The notes under the pieces are model-generated. The model was not told the DNA's origin and ran no database searches. It saw only the letters and a program-made list of their open reading frames with translations. Below, piece by piece: positions 47,238 through 61,007 of a stretch of DNA of 64,000 bases. The stretch lies in NCBI GenBank assembly GCA_016508695.1, contig VNKQ01000006.1, forward strand, positions 868,001 to 932,000, in the 5' to 3' direction. The position numbers were made by a program, and so were the translations under genes. The stretch's first letter is position 1, and each line of letters begins with the position of its first letter. This DNA is from Hyphodiscus hymeniophilus (taxonomy: Eukaryota; Ascomycota; Leotiomycetes; Helotiales; Hyphodiscaceae).

Positions 47238-50162
47238 TAATATATATAAGGTTATAAGCTCTTTATATATTTAAGTAAGTAAAGAATATTATTCTTTTTA
47301 ATTTATTATATAATTCGTTAATTAAAAGTAATAAGTACTAATCCTTAATAATAATACTATTAAGTTAACGATAATTAATATAAGGTCTTAGTTTCTTATT
47401 CTTCTTTAGTACGAATAAAAGTAAGCTTATTACTAGTAATATTAATAGTCGTATAAATCCTTTCTTTAGATTTAAGTCGATATACTCTTTATATATAGTT
47501 AACTCTTTCGCTAATAGCTAATAAATAGGTTTAAATATAAGACTCTTTCTTAGCTTAATAAGTATCTTATAATCTTATAGCTTATACTTTAAAAGTGTTT
47601 TATTATAAGAGGCTTCCCGAAATAGAAACTCGTATTTCTTATATACTACTAGTATTTGCCTTAATATAAAGGCTTAAGCTTAGTCTTCTAGACTTAGGGT
47701 AATTGTATATAACTCTTCTTAGTTAAGAGATCTTTTATCTCTTTAAAGTATCCCGTTATTATATTAATATAAATATTAGCTTAAAGTAATCTTTTTTTAT
47801 TTTTAGTTAACTAATAGATAATAAAGTTAAAGCTAAAGTATATTAAGAATTACTATATGAGTTCTTATAGTAATAAGATTGAATTAAATCTCTTTAGTAT
47901 ATTCTTTTATTATTTTTATTTGGAAACATTTAGTTTTATAAGTTATTATTCCCTTATTAAACTTAATTATCTCTTTGTTAATAATACTTAGGCTATACGG
48001 GTCTTATTTCCTAAAAATCCCGAATTTTCTTATAATTACTTTAGTATTAATAAAGTTACTTATTACTTTAAAATCTATTATTACTTATATAAAGTATTTA
48101 TTAAAATAGATTAAAAGTAAGAGTTATTTTCCTCCTTTTATTATATATAGCTAGTTATTATATAAGTTCCTAGGCTCTTTATAGCGTTTTAAAGGTAGCC
48201 TTTTTCTTTTAGAGCCTCTTAGTTTTTTAATAGTTTATTACTCGATCCTAAGATTAGTTCAAATAAAGAGCCCGTTTATAGTCCTAGTATTAATATAAGT
48301 AGTACTTCTAGTAATATAGTTTTTTATTAGTAAATAAGGATTTTCTATTATAGAAATCTTTTATAGTTTATTTTTAACAAATAATAAATTAGATATATAT
48401 TTGTATAATAAGTACTTTATATTAGTTTTTTATATTATAAGTAATTAGTTTAAGTAATGTTTTCTCTTTCTCGTATAACTTCGATTTATACTTTATATAC
48501 TTTATATATTTCGTAGCGTTACGCCCAAATACTTTATAATTCTTTATTAAAATCTATATTATTTATAAACTTATCCCTATATTATTAGGCTTAAGTACTC
48601 CTTAGGGGTAAGATACTTGTAGCTTCTCTTATTTGTGTCTTAATAGCTTTTTATAAGTAAAAGAGTATAGTTTGATATTCCTTTAGTATATTTAGTCTAG
48701 CTTACTCGAACGCTAATAGTTATATTTCGTTATATAGTTTTAATAATCGTATTTTTTATAATACTACCTCTTTTTGTTCTTATTTAATAGTAAACTAGTA
48801 TTTTAATTCCCTTATTATTTTAGTTCTAAATAAGATAAAGTACTAAAGAAGTTTATCTTTAGTAAGCTCTTCGAGTAAGTCCTTAGAGTTTAATATCCCG
48901 TTTTCTTATTATTCGTTTTAAGTAGATTTCTTATATTCTTATATTACGGGTTCGATATCCCTATTAATAGATTCCTTATAGTTACTTTAATTATTCCCGT
49001 TTAAATCGCTAATACTAAAGTATTCGAATTCTAAATTTACTTCTTTTTAAGTAATTTTTATAAATAAAGGTCGTAATATAGTATATAATTATATTAGCCT
49101 ATTATACTTACTTTTTCCTTAGATAATAGCTACGAGTTTACTTTTTTATAAGCGTTTTCCTCGGAATCCGCCTCTTAACTTACTCCCTTATAGTAGTCTT
49201 TTATAAGCGTTTTTATTAGTATAATAGTTTCGGGTTATATACCTTAGTTTATTATAATTAAAGTATATGCGTTCTTATATATACTTTTACTTTTTAATAG
49301 GGTTAAGTTCCTTAAACGTAATATCTAATTCTATAGGGTCTCTTCTTTTATAAGAGTTATTATATCGTTAGTATTCCCTTTTTCTTTTACTTATATATCT
49401 ATAAGTTAATTAAGACTTTCTCTTTCGTTTTAGTTTTAATTCGTATTAGTTATTATTTATTTAGTACGTGGCTTTAATAAGTCACTTTATAATATTAACT
49501 TCCCTTTTATATTATAAAAGTTCTTTCTTAATAAAGTCCTTTAAACCCCTTTTATATTAGTAGCGTAAGGCGCTATTATTCTAGCCTATACGGGTAAAGT
49601 ACTTTTAGAAGTCGCGGGTATATAAGGTAACTAACCTTTTTTATTATAAACCTTTAATAGCTCGTTTTACTTTGGCTTTTTCGTTTATTATATTAAAGTT
49701 TATTTGTAATTCTTCGAGAAATCTATCTTATATTCTAAAGATCTTTAAGGTAGTCTTTTGTATAGTCCTAATAAGTTGTCCTTTATCGTTAGTATTAGTA
49801 AAGTAGTCTTCTAGGAACCCCTCGATTTAATTAAGTGCCTTTCCCTTTAGTATAGTTATTACCTAAAGAACTTATTCTATAAGAAATTAAAACTATTCCC
49901 CGTTAAACTTTATATATAACTAAAGTTATAAAATAAAGCCCTAGAGCTAGTTTTGTTCTCTTATAAATAGTTCGACCGTTTTATACTTAATATTCTTATT
50001 AATTTCCCCTACTATTATAAGTCTTTCTCTTACTACGGGTGTCTCTATTATTATAAGTCTTTTAAGTTCCTTAGCCCGATAGCCTTTAGAACTTCTTACT
50101 TTTAAAAATATTATTACTTAATTAACGTATACTCTAGTACTTATTAGTATTAGTACTTAAAG

Positions 50163-50515
50163 TATAACAAACCTCGACTTTTAGTAATAGGTTGTAGGCA
50201 AGTGGGTTTAGGTAAGTAAGGGAGTCGTTATAATTAAGATATATATAACCGTTATAAGTTATTAAGTATATATAAAGATACTTTATTTAAGTTAAGTATA
50301 AAGCTTTTATTTACTAAAGAAATACTACTTACTTATATAAAACCCTTATACCCCGGGATTAGTACGATTAGTTAGATTAGTATCTTAATCTTACTAAGAC
50401 AACTAATCTAATTACGTGACTATAGAGTAACTCTTACTCCCGTGATCTCTACTTATAGTTCTCTTATAGCCTAGCTACTAAGCCTTAGGCTATAAATTGT
50501 TATATAGTTGTAACA
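50163..50515 (-). repeat. LTR of gypsy element 1 (5' LTR by coding direction)
   Basis: 353 bp, same length as its partner. Less mutated than the 43755 copy at its GTTGTAACA end. Confidence 0.88.
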
Positions 50516-52431
50516 CCTTACTTAGCTATAGTAATTTGTATATATAAGTAAAACTAAATTATATACCTTATTAAATATTAATATATCCTTATTATTCGAG
50601 AGAAAAGTAAACCCTATAATATATTAAGAAGAGTATTACGTATTATAAACTTTAATATATAACAATTACCCTTAGTCTTTAAAATTCTCCCCTTTTTAGC
50701 TCCTATAATCCTTAAGTAACCCAAGTTACTAGTCGGGCAAGTCTTTATAGTTTATTTAGGCCTAAATAAAGTAGGTTCTATTACTCTAGTAATAATATAA
50801 ATAGTAAAAGAATATATTAATTAATATAAGTTAAATATATAAAGGGAGAGGGGTTATATAAGGGGAATTTCTTTTATATATAAAAACGATTACCTTAAAG
50901 ATATTATAATAATAATTATAAGAAATATATTATAAAGGCAAGTAATATAAAAAGTTAAAGTTATAATAATAAAACCTTTTAAGGGTTATACGTAAGATAG
51001 AGAATATAAATTAAATCCGGATTATAATAAGTTAATATAATAATATATATTATATACTCTTACGTATATATAAATTAGTATAGTAGAAAAAGCTTCCTAG
51101 ATATATACTTATAAGTAGGGTTAACTAAGTCGTTTTAGCTGGGAGGCAAGTTATTATAGCCCGTCCTTATATTTAATTAAGTATTTAATATATACTTAGG
51201 GAAATACTTTAAATACTCTTTTATTTTTGTCTTTTTATTATTCTTTCTTTAGAGTATATACTCGAGTATTATAAGTATAAATCTTATTTTAATTAAGTTT
51301 AAGATTAGTTATTACTTATTATATAAGCGCTCAATTATATTATTTAAAGTAATTCCAAAATTATAAGTATAAGACTTCGTTTAGTAAGTATTACTTATAA
51401 GCTTTAAAGAAAAGAATAGTATATAAGTAAATTATTACTTTATATATCTTTAGCTAAAGGTTTTTTAAGAGATTAATAGTAAGTCTTATTTTAATTAATT
51501 TTTCGATTATATTTTTCTTAGTTTTCTCGATTATATTAATAAGCTTATAAGTATAAGCTAGTATTAATTTTATATTAATTCCTTTTTTATTAGCTTATTA
51601 CTTAAAATCTATTATACTAAAAGAAAAAATTACTAAAGTATTTTAATTACTCTTAATCTTATAAATTAATAATTTAAATTAGTATTTTACTTATATATTA
51701 AAATAAGAAATCGAGTTTATAATTATAATCCCGCGTTTCTTTATAGGTATAAATCCTTAGTATTTTTTATTAAACTTATCTTTAATTAATAAAATCTAAG
51801 TAATATTATTATATACTTTAAAGAAATTAAAGAAATCCTAAATAACTTTTTAAAATAGTTTTAGTAATTTAAAATATAATACTTAGTAAGAGATTTACTT
51901 TTTAATCAATATAAGAGTATAAGCTTTATAATATATAATTAGTGTTCTCTTAATAATTATATTTCTAGTTACTTTTATAAGTAACTTAAGGACCTTTAGT
52001 CTAGAATATCTTACTCGTTAATACTAAAGCTTAATTAAATTATTCTAGGGTTTTAAGTAATTTCTTAATTATTTAAACGACTTTTTTAATTATTATTTAA
52101 TTATTAAGTATATTATTATTAGTCTTATATATATTAAAATTATAAGGAGAAAACTTGAGTAAAAAGTAAATAACTTATATTTAAAAAAAACTAAATTAAA
52201 TTTATATTTTATACTAAGTATAATAATATTAAAATTAATACTTTTATATTTTAATAAATAATTAAAATTATAAAACTAAACTCTTACTTTAAGTATTTAA
52301 GCTTTTAAAATAGGGATAAGCTATTTCAACTCTAATGCCGGCTATTTCAACTCTTAGGGGGTATACCTACCGTGTACTTAGAAAGGTACGTGCCTAGAGA
52401 TACTTTCTCTACTAAAACACAGCGGGTTAGG

Positions 52432-52790
52432 TATAACAAACCTCGACTCCTAGTAGTGGATTATAAGTAAGTTAGTTGGGTTAGGTAAGTAAGGGAGCTA
52501 GTTAATAGTCAAGTAATATATAACTATTACAAGTTACTAAGTATATATAAAAATACTTTATTTAAGTTAAATATAAAGCTTTTATCTATTAAAAAAATAC
52601 TTCTTACTTATATAAAACCTTCGTAACCCGGGATTAGTATAATTAGTTAGATTAGTATCCTAATCTTCTTAAAATAATTAATTTAATTACGTAACTATAA
52701 AGTAGCTCTTATTCTTATAATCTTTATTTATAGTTCTCTTATAACCTAGTTACTAAGCCTTAGGTTATAAATTATTATATAATTATAATA
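52432..52790 (-). repeat. LTR of gypsy element 2, left copy
   Basis: 359 bp. Starts TATAACAAACCTCGACTCC and ends ATTATAATA; G/A and C/T differences from the right copy. Confidence 0.88.
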
Positions 52791-55740
52791 TTATTCCCCT
52801 CTTAGTCTAATATAGTCTCGTATACTAAATATATAGTAAAAAATAATCGTTTCCAAGTTTAAGGCTTTTTCCTTCTTTATTATACCCCCTTAATAATCCC
52901 GTAAAACTAAGTATCGTTTTAACTTATATTCTTATATAAAAGCTAGAGATTATATAATACTTTTTTATTCTTACTATCTTTATAACTATAAATACTATAT
53001 AGTATTTACTAATTTAGACTAATATACTAAGTATATTCATTCTAGTAACTCTTTTTATAATGTTTAGGGTTTTTCTAAAAGTAATTAAAAGTATTTTAAG
53101 TACGCCGAGGCTAAACTTACCTTAGATTCGGATATTATACTATTTAAGTAATAGCGACTACTTACTTAGCTTTTAGAGGTATTTACTAAGTTAGCTTATT
53201 TTAAAAAACAAAAGAAAATATTTTAGAAAAGAATAACTAAAATATTATATTAAAGTCTTAAATCTCTTAATAAGTTAAATATAATAAAAGAAAAAGAGAG
53301 GGTTATTACTAATCTTATTATAACTCCTTTTACTATATTCTTTAATCCCTTATTAAATTTAGACCTTGCGTTAACCCTTATTTCCTTTAACTTTATTAAC
53401 CCCTTTTAGTTAAATATAAGTTTTTCTAGTATTATAACTAAGAATAGTCCTAGTAAAACTATCTTAAAAGATTCGGATAATTAAGGTTTCTTATAAGTTC
53501 TTATATATTATTTATATTATTATATCCTTTTTATTTAATAAGATATTCTTATTAATTCTTATTTCGTTTAGTATCTTTTAGCTTTTTAACTTTATATATA
53601 TCTAAGTTATTTTCTAGTTAGATTTCGATATTTATAATTATAGTTATAAGTCCTTTTACTAGTTTTAATAAGAAGATATAAAATATAAAGTATAATCGGG
53701 ACTTTTCTAATAGTTTTAACTAATAATTAATTACTTTAATTTTTTCTAGAATTTCAAATAGTTTTAACTTCTTAAAGTTAAGTTTTATATTAGGTTATTT
53801 TGTCTTAATATTTTTTTATAAAAAGTAAACTTTATCCCCCTTTTAAAGCGTTAACTTTATACTTTACTTTTTATTAGTATATATTATTATTTTAAGTCTA
53901 ATAAATTTAATATCTCTAGCTAGTTATTTATATAATATCCTTAATTTATTTATAAATATAAGTATATATTAAGCCCTCTTATTATCCTTTCTTAATTATT
54001 AATAGGCTTTTAGTTAATATTTATAGTTTGTAAAGAATAGTAATATTCTAATAAGCTTGCTTTTCGAGTTATTATATACAAATTCTATAATTAGTAATAA
54101 TTTTACTTAATTATTTTACTCTTAGTTTATATAACTTTATAAGTATTATTCTAAAGTCTAGTTTAATCTTTTTATTTATCCGTTTATCTATAAGTAAAAG
54201 ACTATAAATAATTTATAATTTACTTTAAGTTATACTATTAGTAATAACTAGAACTTTAAGGTAAAGAGCTTATCCCTATTTAACGTGATTTTATCTAGTA
54301 ATCTATATTAACTAATAACTATTTTTATAAATATATATATTAATTCTATTATATTACTTTTTTCCTTATATTATATAAAGTGTTTATATTTCGTTAGTCT
54401 ATTAACGATTACCCAAATAAAGTTATAAATAACATTTGTTATTAGTTCCTTAAAAGGTAATAATTTAATAATAAAATCGAAGGCTATCGATTTTTATACT
54501 TTTCTAAGTACTAAGGCTAGTTATAATAGTCTATATAATACGTATTTACTTAATTTGCTTTTATTATAAAAGTCGTATTCTAATACTTTTTTATTTATTA
54601 CCTTTCTTATTCCTAAGAAGTAATAATCTCTTAATAGCCTTTCTAAGGTTCTATTAATTCCTTAATATCTATAAGTAAGTAACAAATATTATTCTCAAAC
54701 AAATTCGTTTCTTATACGTAACAAAATATAAACAAGTCTTTTAAATTGTAATATTCCTTAGTAGTCTATAGTAAAGTCCTTAGTTAATTCTTTAAGGATT
54801 CTAACTATATATTTATTTTATTAATATACTATTTTTATTCTTATTTCTAGATTCTTATTTTTTATAATAAATATTATAGCTAAGAGTTTATAATTATACT
54901 CTATATTTTTATTAACTTCCTTAAGTATAGCGTAGGGCCTCTCTATAAGTTTATTATTATACTCTTATTATTAGCTTAAAGCGTTTACTCTTATATTTTT
55001 TAATCCTTTTCGATAAGAGATAATAAAGTTACTAGTATATATTAATAATATTTCTAACTATTTGACTTGTCTTTAGTTTAGGATTTTAGTTATAGTAAAG
55101 GTTATAAGGTTCTTATAGTTAGTCTATACTTAAACTTAATATTTTAGTCCTTTAAGGTAAACTCTTTATTACTTAAATAATATAACTATAGTAAGTAACT
55201 CCTTATTATATATATCGTAATTAAGTTCTACTAGTAAGAGTTTTTATAAGTAATATATAACTAGTTTAAGCTTTCCGTTTTTATTAAGCTAATTAATTAT
55301 TACTCTAATAGCGAAATCTAATATATTTGTTTCTAAGATAATTTATAGTTCCGGGTTAAATATAATAAAAATAAAGGCTAATACAAATTAAGCCTTAAGG
55401 TTATTAAAAGCTTATTAGGCTTTTTTATTCTATTCTTATTTTTTATCCTTTTATATAAGTTTTGTAAGTAGGTTTATAAGTATTAAATATCCTTAAATAA
55501 ATCTCTAATAAAAGTTAGTAAATCTTAAGAAAGACTATACTTTTTTAATAGTTTTGGGTTCTTTTTAGTTAAGTATTACTTTTACCTTTTTAGGATTTAT
55601 TTTAATTTTATTTCGTTTTATAATAAACCTTAAAAAAGTTACTTCTTTCTTATAAAACTTATATTTCTCTAGCTTTAATATAAGAAGTATTTTTATAAGC
55701 TTCTCGAGGACTTTCTTTATATATTTAATATATTTTACTT

Positions 55741-55930
55741 TGTTCTTAAAGAATATTAAAATATTATTTAAGTATATAATAACGAAGTTATTTAAGTATT
55801 TGTATAAAGTATTATTAACTAGTTATTAATATAATATGGGTGCGTTAATTAATCCAAAAGATATAACTAAATATTTATATAATTTATATTATATTTTAAA
55901 CGCTATTTTCTATTCCTCTCTTAACTTAAT
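55741..55930 (-). pseudogene. Reverse transcriptase remnant, gypsy element 2
   Basis: Aligns base by base with the 47,050-47,237 segment of element 1, including the region of the YLDD box. Frames are interrupted by stops. Confidence 0.8.
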
Positions 55931-58886
55931 ATATATAAGGTTATAAGCCTCTTATATATCTAAGTAAGTAAAGAATATTATTTCTTTTAATCTATTATAT
56001 AGTTTATTAATTAAAGGTAATAAATACTAATCCTTAATAGTAATATTATTAAGTTAATAATAGTCGATATAAGGTCTTAGTTTCCCGTTCTTCTTTAGTA
56101 TAAATAAAAGTAAGCTTATTACTAGTAATATTAATAGTTATATAAATCTTTTCTTTAAATTTAAGTTAATATACTCTTTATATATAACTAATTCTTTTAT
56201 TAATAACTAATAAATAAGTTTAAATATAAGACTCTTTCTTAGCTTAATAAATATCTCGTAATCTTATAGCTTATACTTTAAAAGTACCTTATTATAAAGG
56301 GCTTCCCGAAATAAAAACTCGTATTTCTTATATATTACTAGTATTCGCCTTAGTATAAAGGCTTAGGCTTAGTCCTTTAGACTTAAGATAATTATATATA
56401 ACTCTTCTTAATTAAGAGATTTTTTATTTCCTTAAAGTATCTTATTGTTATATTAATACAAATATTAGTTTAAAGTAATCTTTTTTTATTTCTAATTAAC
56501 TAATAAATTATAAAGTTAAAGCTAAAGTATATTAAGAATTACTATATAAGTTCTTATAATAACGAGATTAAACTAAATCTCTTTAATATATTCTTTTATT
56601 ATTTTTATTTGGAGATATTTAGTTTTATAAGTTATTATTTCTTTATTAGACTTAATTGTCTCTTTATTAATAATACTTAGGTTATACGGGTCTTACTTCT
56701 TAAAAATCCCGAATTTTCCTATAGTTACTTTAGTATTAATAAAGTTACTTATTACTCTCGAGTTTATTATTACTTGTAAAAAGTATTTATTAATATAAAT
56801 TAAAAGTAAAAGTTATCTTTCTCCTCTTATTATATATAGTTAATTATTATATAAGTTCCTAGGCTCTTTATAGCGCTTTAAAAGTAGCCTTTTACTTTTA
56901 GTGCCTTTTAGTTTTTTAATAGTTTATTACTTAATCTTAAGATTAGTTTAAATAAAAAGTCTATTTATAGTCTTAGTATTAGCGCAAATAATACTTCTAA
57001 TAATATAGTTTTTTACTAGTAAATAAGGATTTTCTATTATAAGAACTTTCTATTATCTATTTTAGATATATAATAAATTAAATATATATTTATATAATAA
57101 GCGCTTTATATTAGTTCTTTATATTATAAGTAATTAGTCTAAGTAACGTTTTCTCCTTCTTATATAGCTTTAATTTGTGCCTTATATACTTCGTATATTT
57201 TATAGTATTATACTTAAATATTTTATAATTCTCTATTAAAATCTATATTATTTATAAGCTTATCCTTATACTATTAAGCTTAAGTACTTTATAGAGATAA
57301 TATACTTATAACTTCTTTTATTTGTATTTTAATAGCCTCTTATAAGTAAAAGAGTATAATTTTATATTCCCCTAATATACTTAGTCTAACTTACTCGAAC
57401 GTTAATAATTATGCCTTGTTATATAGTTTTAATAGCTGTATCTTTTATAATATTACTTTCTTTTATTCTTATTTAGTAATAAACTAATACTCTAGTTCTC
57501 TTATTATCTTAGTCTTAAATAAGATAAAGTACTAAAAAAGTTTATTTTTAGTAAGCTCTTTAAGTAAGTCCTTAAAGTTTAATATCTCGTTTTCTTATTA
57601 TTTATTTTAAATAAATTTCTTATATTCTTATATTACGGGTTTAATATCCCTATTAATAGATTTCTTATAGTTATTCTAATTATTCCCGTTTAAATTATTA
57701 ATATTAAGGTATTCGAATCCTAAATCTATTTCTTCTTAAGTAATTTCTATAAATAAGGGTTATAGCGTAACGTATAATTATATCGGCTTATTATATTTAC
57801 CTTTTCCTTAAATAGTTACTATAAGTTTACCTCTTTATAAGTATTCTCCTTAGAATCCGCCTTTTAACTTACCCTTTTATAATAGTCTTTTATAAGCGTT
57901 TTCGTTTATATAATAGTTTCGGGCTATATATTCTAGTTTATTATAACTAAAGTATATATATTCTTATATATACTTTTACTTTTTAATAAAGTTAAGTTCC
58001 TTAAACGTAATGTTTAAATTTATAGGGTCTCTTTTTTTATAAGAGTTATTATATTATAAGTATTCTCTTTTTCTTTTGCTTATATGTTTATAGGTTAAAT
58101 AAGACTTTTCCTTATATTCTAATTTTAATTTATATTAGTTATTATTTATTTTATATATAGTTATAACAAGTAATTCTATTATATTAGTTTCTTCTTTATA
58201 TTATAGAAGTTCTTTTTTAATAAAGTCCTTTAGTCCCTTTTTATACTAATAATATAAGGCGCTATTATTTCACTTTATACGGGTAGAGTATTATTAAAAG
58301 TCGCGGGTATATAAAGTAACTAACCCTTTTTATTATAAGTTCTTAATAGCTCGTTTTACTTTTACCTTTTTATTTATTATACTAAAGTTTATTTATAATT
58401 TATTAAGAAATTTATCTTATATTTTAAAAATCTTTAGAGTAATTTTTTATATAGCCTTAATAGGTTATCCCTTATTATTAGTATTAGTAAGATAATCTTT
58501 TAAGAACCCCTCGACCCAATTAAGTGCCTTTTTTTTTAATATAGTTATAGCCTAAAGGACTCGTTTTATTAGAGACTTAAAACGTTTTCTATTAAATTTA
58601 ATATATAATTAAAGCTATAAAATAAATCCCTAAAGCTAGTTTTATTCTCTTATAAATAGTTCGACTATTTTATACTTAATATTTTTATTAATTTCCCCTA
58701 TTATTATAAGTCTCTCCTTTATTACGGGTGCCTCTATTATTATAAGTCTCTCCTTTATTACGGGTGCCTCTATTATTATAAGTCTCTTAAGTTTTTTTAC
58801 CTAATTGCCCTTAGAACTTCCTACTTTTAAAGATATTATTACTTAATTAATATATACTCTAGTACTTATTAGTATTAGTACTTAAA

Positions 58887-59246
58887 GTATAATAAACCTC
58901 GACTCTTAATAATAGATTATAAGTAAGTTAGTTGGGTTAAGTAGGTAAGGGAGCTAGTTAGTAGTCAAGCGATATATAACTATTACAAGTTACTAAGTAT
59001 ATATAAAGATACTTTATTTAAGTTAAGTATAAAGCTTTTATTTACTGAGGAAATACTTCTTACTTATATAAAACCTTTATAACCCGGGATTAGTATAATT
59101 AGTTAAATTAGTATTCTAATCTTCCTAAGACGACTAATCTAATTACGTGACTATAAAGTAGCTTCTACTCCCGTAATCTCCACTTATAGTTCTCTTATAG
59201 CCTAGCTACTAAGCCTTAGGCCATAAATTATTATATGGTTGTAACA
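58887..59246 (-). repeat. LTR of gypsy element 2, right copy
   Basis: 360 bp. Begins TATAATAAACCTCG and ends GGTTGTAACA. Confidence 0.88.
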
Positions 59247-60559
59247 TTAGGGTTAGTGGTTAAGGTTAGTTTCGGGGGGGTTAGGGGGCGGTAAGAGTCC
59301 CCTATATAGGGATATCTTTTTTATTTATATTATTTCTTATAATTATATTTGGTTATATTTTAAGTAGAATCTTAAAGGTACCTAGTTATAATAGTTTTAA
59401 TATTCCCGCACGGGCGCAAACTTACTATGCGTATTACGGTGTATATAACTAGTAGGGACTAGTAGAGTTGAAATAGCCGGCATTAGAGTTAAAATAGCTT
59501 ATCCCTTAAAATAATATTTATATAAAAACTATTAATTATAATTATATTTAAAAGAGTAAGATTAAATATATAAAGTCTTTTTATTCTATTAAAAAGATTT
59601 TTAATTACTCGAGTATTTCTTTTAATAATTAATAAAATACTTAAACTAACTTTAATTATATTATTACTAATTAAAAGAATAAAGGAATTAGGCTTAAGTA
59701 AGTCTTTTAAGTTAACTAAGTATATTAATTTATCATTATTAAAGAGTATATTATTAAATAATAAATATTTTTTAAAAAAATTAAAAGTTAAATAAATCTT
59801 ATAACTTGTTTTTTTAAGTAAGTTTAAATTAATAATTATATAATTAACTTTATTTAAGTACTTATTTTATTATTTCTTTAAAGTTAATATCTTATCGAAG
59901 TATTACTTTTATTTCTTTTTTTTAATTAGTTATTTTTAATAATTACTTTTTACTCAATTTTTAATTTTATTTTTTTTGGGATTATTAAGTTTAGTCTTAA
60001 ACTTATAATCTTTTATTTTAATAATTATTACTTTTAGGCGTTTATAAGACTTTAGTTTTTAAGTATATTTTTTACTTCTCGGAAAATATAAATAAATATA
60101 TATAAAAGGACTTAATAATTAATTTTAACTTAAAGAACTTTTAAAAATAATTATTATTAAACGAGAGTTTATTAATTGTATATCTAGTAATTACTTATAT
60201 AAGTAAGTTAGAAAAGTCGTCTTAAGATATTAATATTAATAATTGCCTCTTTTATTCTTAAGCTATAATTACTTTATTTATTTAATTATAAATAAACTTT
60301 AAAAGTATTCCCTTAATTACTTTTAAGAAATTAATAACTAAAAGGTAACTTAGCTTAATATCTAAAAGTTTATATATATAAGTAATAATTAATATATTAT
60401 CTTACTTTAAAAATTACTTAAAGCGATTAATTAAGCTTTTTTAACTTTCTTTTAAAACTCTCTAGTAAGTTTATTAAGTTATAGTTATAAAGGTTTCTTT
60501 TATTAGGGCTATATAATTCTTAAGTTTAATTAAAAGTAATTATAAGCTTATATTATTAC

Positions 60560-61007
60560 TAGACTGGCCGGACCGGACCGCGGTCTTTCGTCTAGACTAG
60601 ACCAAACCGTATAACGGTCCCCAAAATTATTTGGGACCGAACCGTATATATATATAGTCCCCAAATTTATTTAGGACTAGACTAACTATAACGGTCCCAA
60701 AAAAATTAGTTTAGACTATTTATAATTTAATTAATTAAATATTAAATACTTTTTAATTTTAAATATTATATTTTTACTCTTAAGCGTTACTCTATAACTT
60801 TTATATAAAAACTTTTTTAATTTTATATATTAATAAAGATAGTCTAATTATTTATAACGGTCTAGACCGAACCGAACCGTTTATAAACCGGACTATAAGA
60901 CTATAGTCTAAGTATAGTCCCCAAAAATTTAGGTTTTGAGACCGAACCATTATATAGTCCCCAAAAACCCTACGGTCTAGGACCGAACCGGACCGTCGGC
61001 CAGCCTA
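60560..61007. mobile_element. Short hAT-like element, CGGTCCGG family, copy 2
   Basis: 448 bp, inverted relative to copy 1. Ends TAGACTGGCC...GGCCAGCCTA. Perfect 8-bp duplication ATTATTAC (60552-60559 and 61008-61015). Repeated GACCG, CGGTCC and AGTCCCCAAA words at both ends, AT-rich centre shared with copy 1. Confidence 0.87.

Larger units (their letters stand above)
43755..50515 (-). mobile_element. Ty3/gypsy LTR retrotransposon 1, RIP-inactivated
   Basis: 6,761 bp with two 353-bp LTRs (43755-44107 and 50163-50515). Flanked by the 5-bp duplication CCTTA. Minus-strand coding remnants appear in the order reverse transcriptase then integrase, so the 5' LTR is the one at 50163. No intact gag or pol remains. 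Confidence 0.9.
43689..51167. mobile_element. TIR DNA element, family 1, copy D, split by a gypsy element
   Basis: Left part 43689-43754 and right part 50521-51167 join to the same order as copy A. The outer ends carry GGGACGGGCTATAATAAC and its inverted partner. An 8-bp duplication, TATATTTA, flanks it (43681-43688 and 51168-51175). The gypsy element at 43755-50515 interrupts it in CCTTA. Confidence 0.82.
52432..59246 (-). mobile_element. Ty3/gypsy LTR retrotransposon 2, RIP-inactivated
   Basis: 6,815 bp, LTRs 52432-52790 and 58887-59246 (359 and 360 bp). Flanked by the 5-bp duplication TTAGG (52427-52431 and 59247-59251). Colinear with gypsy element 1 and in the same orientation. The reverse transcriptase remnant lies at about 55,741-55,930 and the integrase zinc region near 54,530-54,790, both on the minus strand. 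Confidence 0.9.
52313..59505. mobile_element. MITE-like family 2 element, split by gypsy element 2
   Basis: Left part 52313-52431 and right part 59252-59505 make a host of about 370 bp. Terminal inverted repeats of about 41 bp begin GGGATAAGCTATTTCAAC and carry the doubled GGCTATTTCAACTC motif. Perfect 8-bp duplication TTAAAATA (52305-52312 and 59506-59513). No coding capacity. Confidence 0.85.

Noticed and set aside
59247..59290. TTAGGG-like sequence as a telomere or chromosome end
   Set aside because: Only one and a half units, generated at the junction of the TTAGG target duplication; sequence continues on both sides.
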